From Acidobacteriota bacterium (GTDB lineage Bacteria; Acidobacteriota; Terriglobia; UBA7540): DNA of 6,216 nucleotides. Every line of letters begins with the position of its first letter. The stretch's first letter is position 1. The position numbers were made by a program, and so were the translations under genes. The notes beneath the pieces are model-generated. The model did not search any database. It was given only the letters and a program-made list of their open reading frames with translations, and was not told the DNA's origin. Of the stretch, positions 5,853-6,216 are shown piece by piece. The stretch is from the NCBI GenBank assembly GCA_021780055.1, contig JAJXZM010000378.1:1-6216 (forward strand), read 5' to 3'.

Positions 5853-6216
5853 ATGGATTACGATTCTGTCCCGAACCTGTATCTTAGATCATCTAGCTGG
5901 AGCGCGGCGAGTTGGGGGGACCTTTCTATCTGCCAGGCACTTCCCTGGTGGGCTTCCTGCCCGTATACGCCAGCCAATACAAGACGGCGGAGATTGACTC
6001 CAGATACTGCCGCTTACCTTCGCGAAAACACGTCCAGGGATGGTTTGGTCAGACCCCATCGAACTTTATCTTTGCCGTCAAGTTTCCAGGAGAAATTGCC
6101 CACAAAGAAGTGCTGGTTGATTGCGAGAAAGAGACCGAAGAGTTCCTGAATGTCATGGAGTTGCTCGGCAAAAAGCCGGGCCCTGGTTCCGTCGAGCTTT
6201 TAAGCAAGCAGTGGAA
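5853..6216 (+). pseudogene. DUF72 (YecE-like) protein, frameshifted and partial
   Basis: From ATG 5853 the first frame gives LYLRSSSWSAASWG, resembling the DUF72 opening 'lYiGTSsWs...W.G'. The reading then has to move by one base in a run of six G (5914-5919). In the new frame, open from 5921 to the window end, it reads PFYLPGTSL, FLPVYASQYKTAEIDSRYCR, LPSRK, GWFGQTPSNFIFAVKFPGEI, AHKEVLVDC and EEFLNVMELLGKK. This is the family pattern 'FYp..., VEinstFYrlPs..tv..W...tP.~F.FavK.p..ITH'. One extra G would join the parts. Further wear is visible: GT of the first motif is RS, and the 'lGp.llQFP' block after LLGKK is not readable. DUF72 proteins are TIM-barrel-like and of unknown biochemical function. 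The gene is either truly decayed or has a homopolymer sequencing error; the extra substitutions favour decay. Confidence 0.72.

Noticed and set aside
1..6216. CRISPR array, tRNA, rRNA, insertion sequence or phage genes
   Set aside because: No regularly spaced direct repeats, tRNA-like cloverleaf, transposase motif or phage protein was seen on reading the window.

Overview
The window looks like chromosome from a free-living, polysaccharide-using soil bacterium, most likely an acidobacterium and less likely a planctomycete or verrucomicrobium. This rests on gene content: a Tat-exported DUF4038/GH140-type glycosidase, a sugar-acid-type MFS transporter, paired amidohydrolase_2 proteins, a Gfo/Idh/MocA dehydrogenase, and remains of an SSS symporter and a DUF72 protein. 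GC content is moderate. No tRNA, rRNA, CRISPR array or transposase is visible.

Layout. Bases 1-66 (minus) hold the first 22 residues of an MFS transporter that runs off the window. Bases 319-1842 (minus) encode an intact secreted apiosidase-like glycoside hydrolase. The two could form a minus-strand catabolic unit that cleaves a glycoside outside the cytoplasm and imports the product. Bases 1843-2365 separate this from a plus-strand operon. They contain a hairpin region and a remnant of the C-terminus of a DegT/DnrJ/EryC1/StrS aminotransferase.

The plus-strand operon has three intact genes. The first is an amidohydrolase_2 homologue that has lost every expected metal ligand (2366-3148). The second is translationally coupled to it by an ATGA overlap and is a paralogue with all ligands present (3145-3909). 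The third, after 141 bases, is a Gfo/Idh/MocA oxidoreductase (4051-5106). A plausible reading is a sugar or cyclitol pathway: the dehydrogenase makes a keto-sugar or lactone, and the hydrolase, perhaps with the inactive paralogue as structural or regulatory partner, opens or cleaves it. The substrate cannot be read from sequence.

Bases 5107-6216 are a decaying flank. They hold an imperfect hairpin, a broken minus-strand sodium:solute symporter remnant whose recognisable pieces lie in more than one frame, and a plus-strand DUF72 gene with a frameshift in a run of six G. Three degenerate genes around intact operons are the main structural theme. The active/ligand-less amidohydrolase pair is the most interesting biology.
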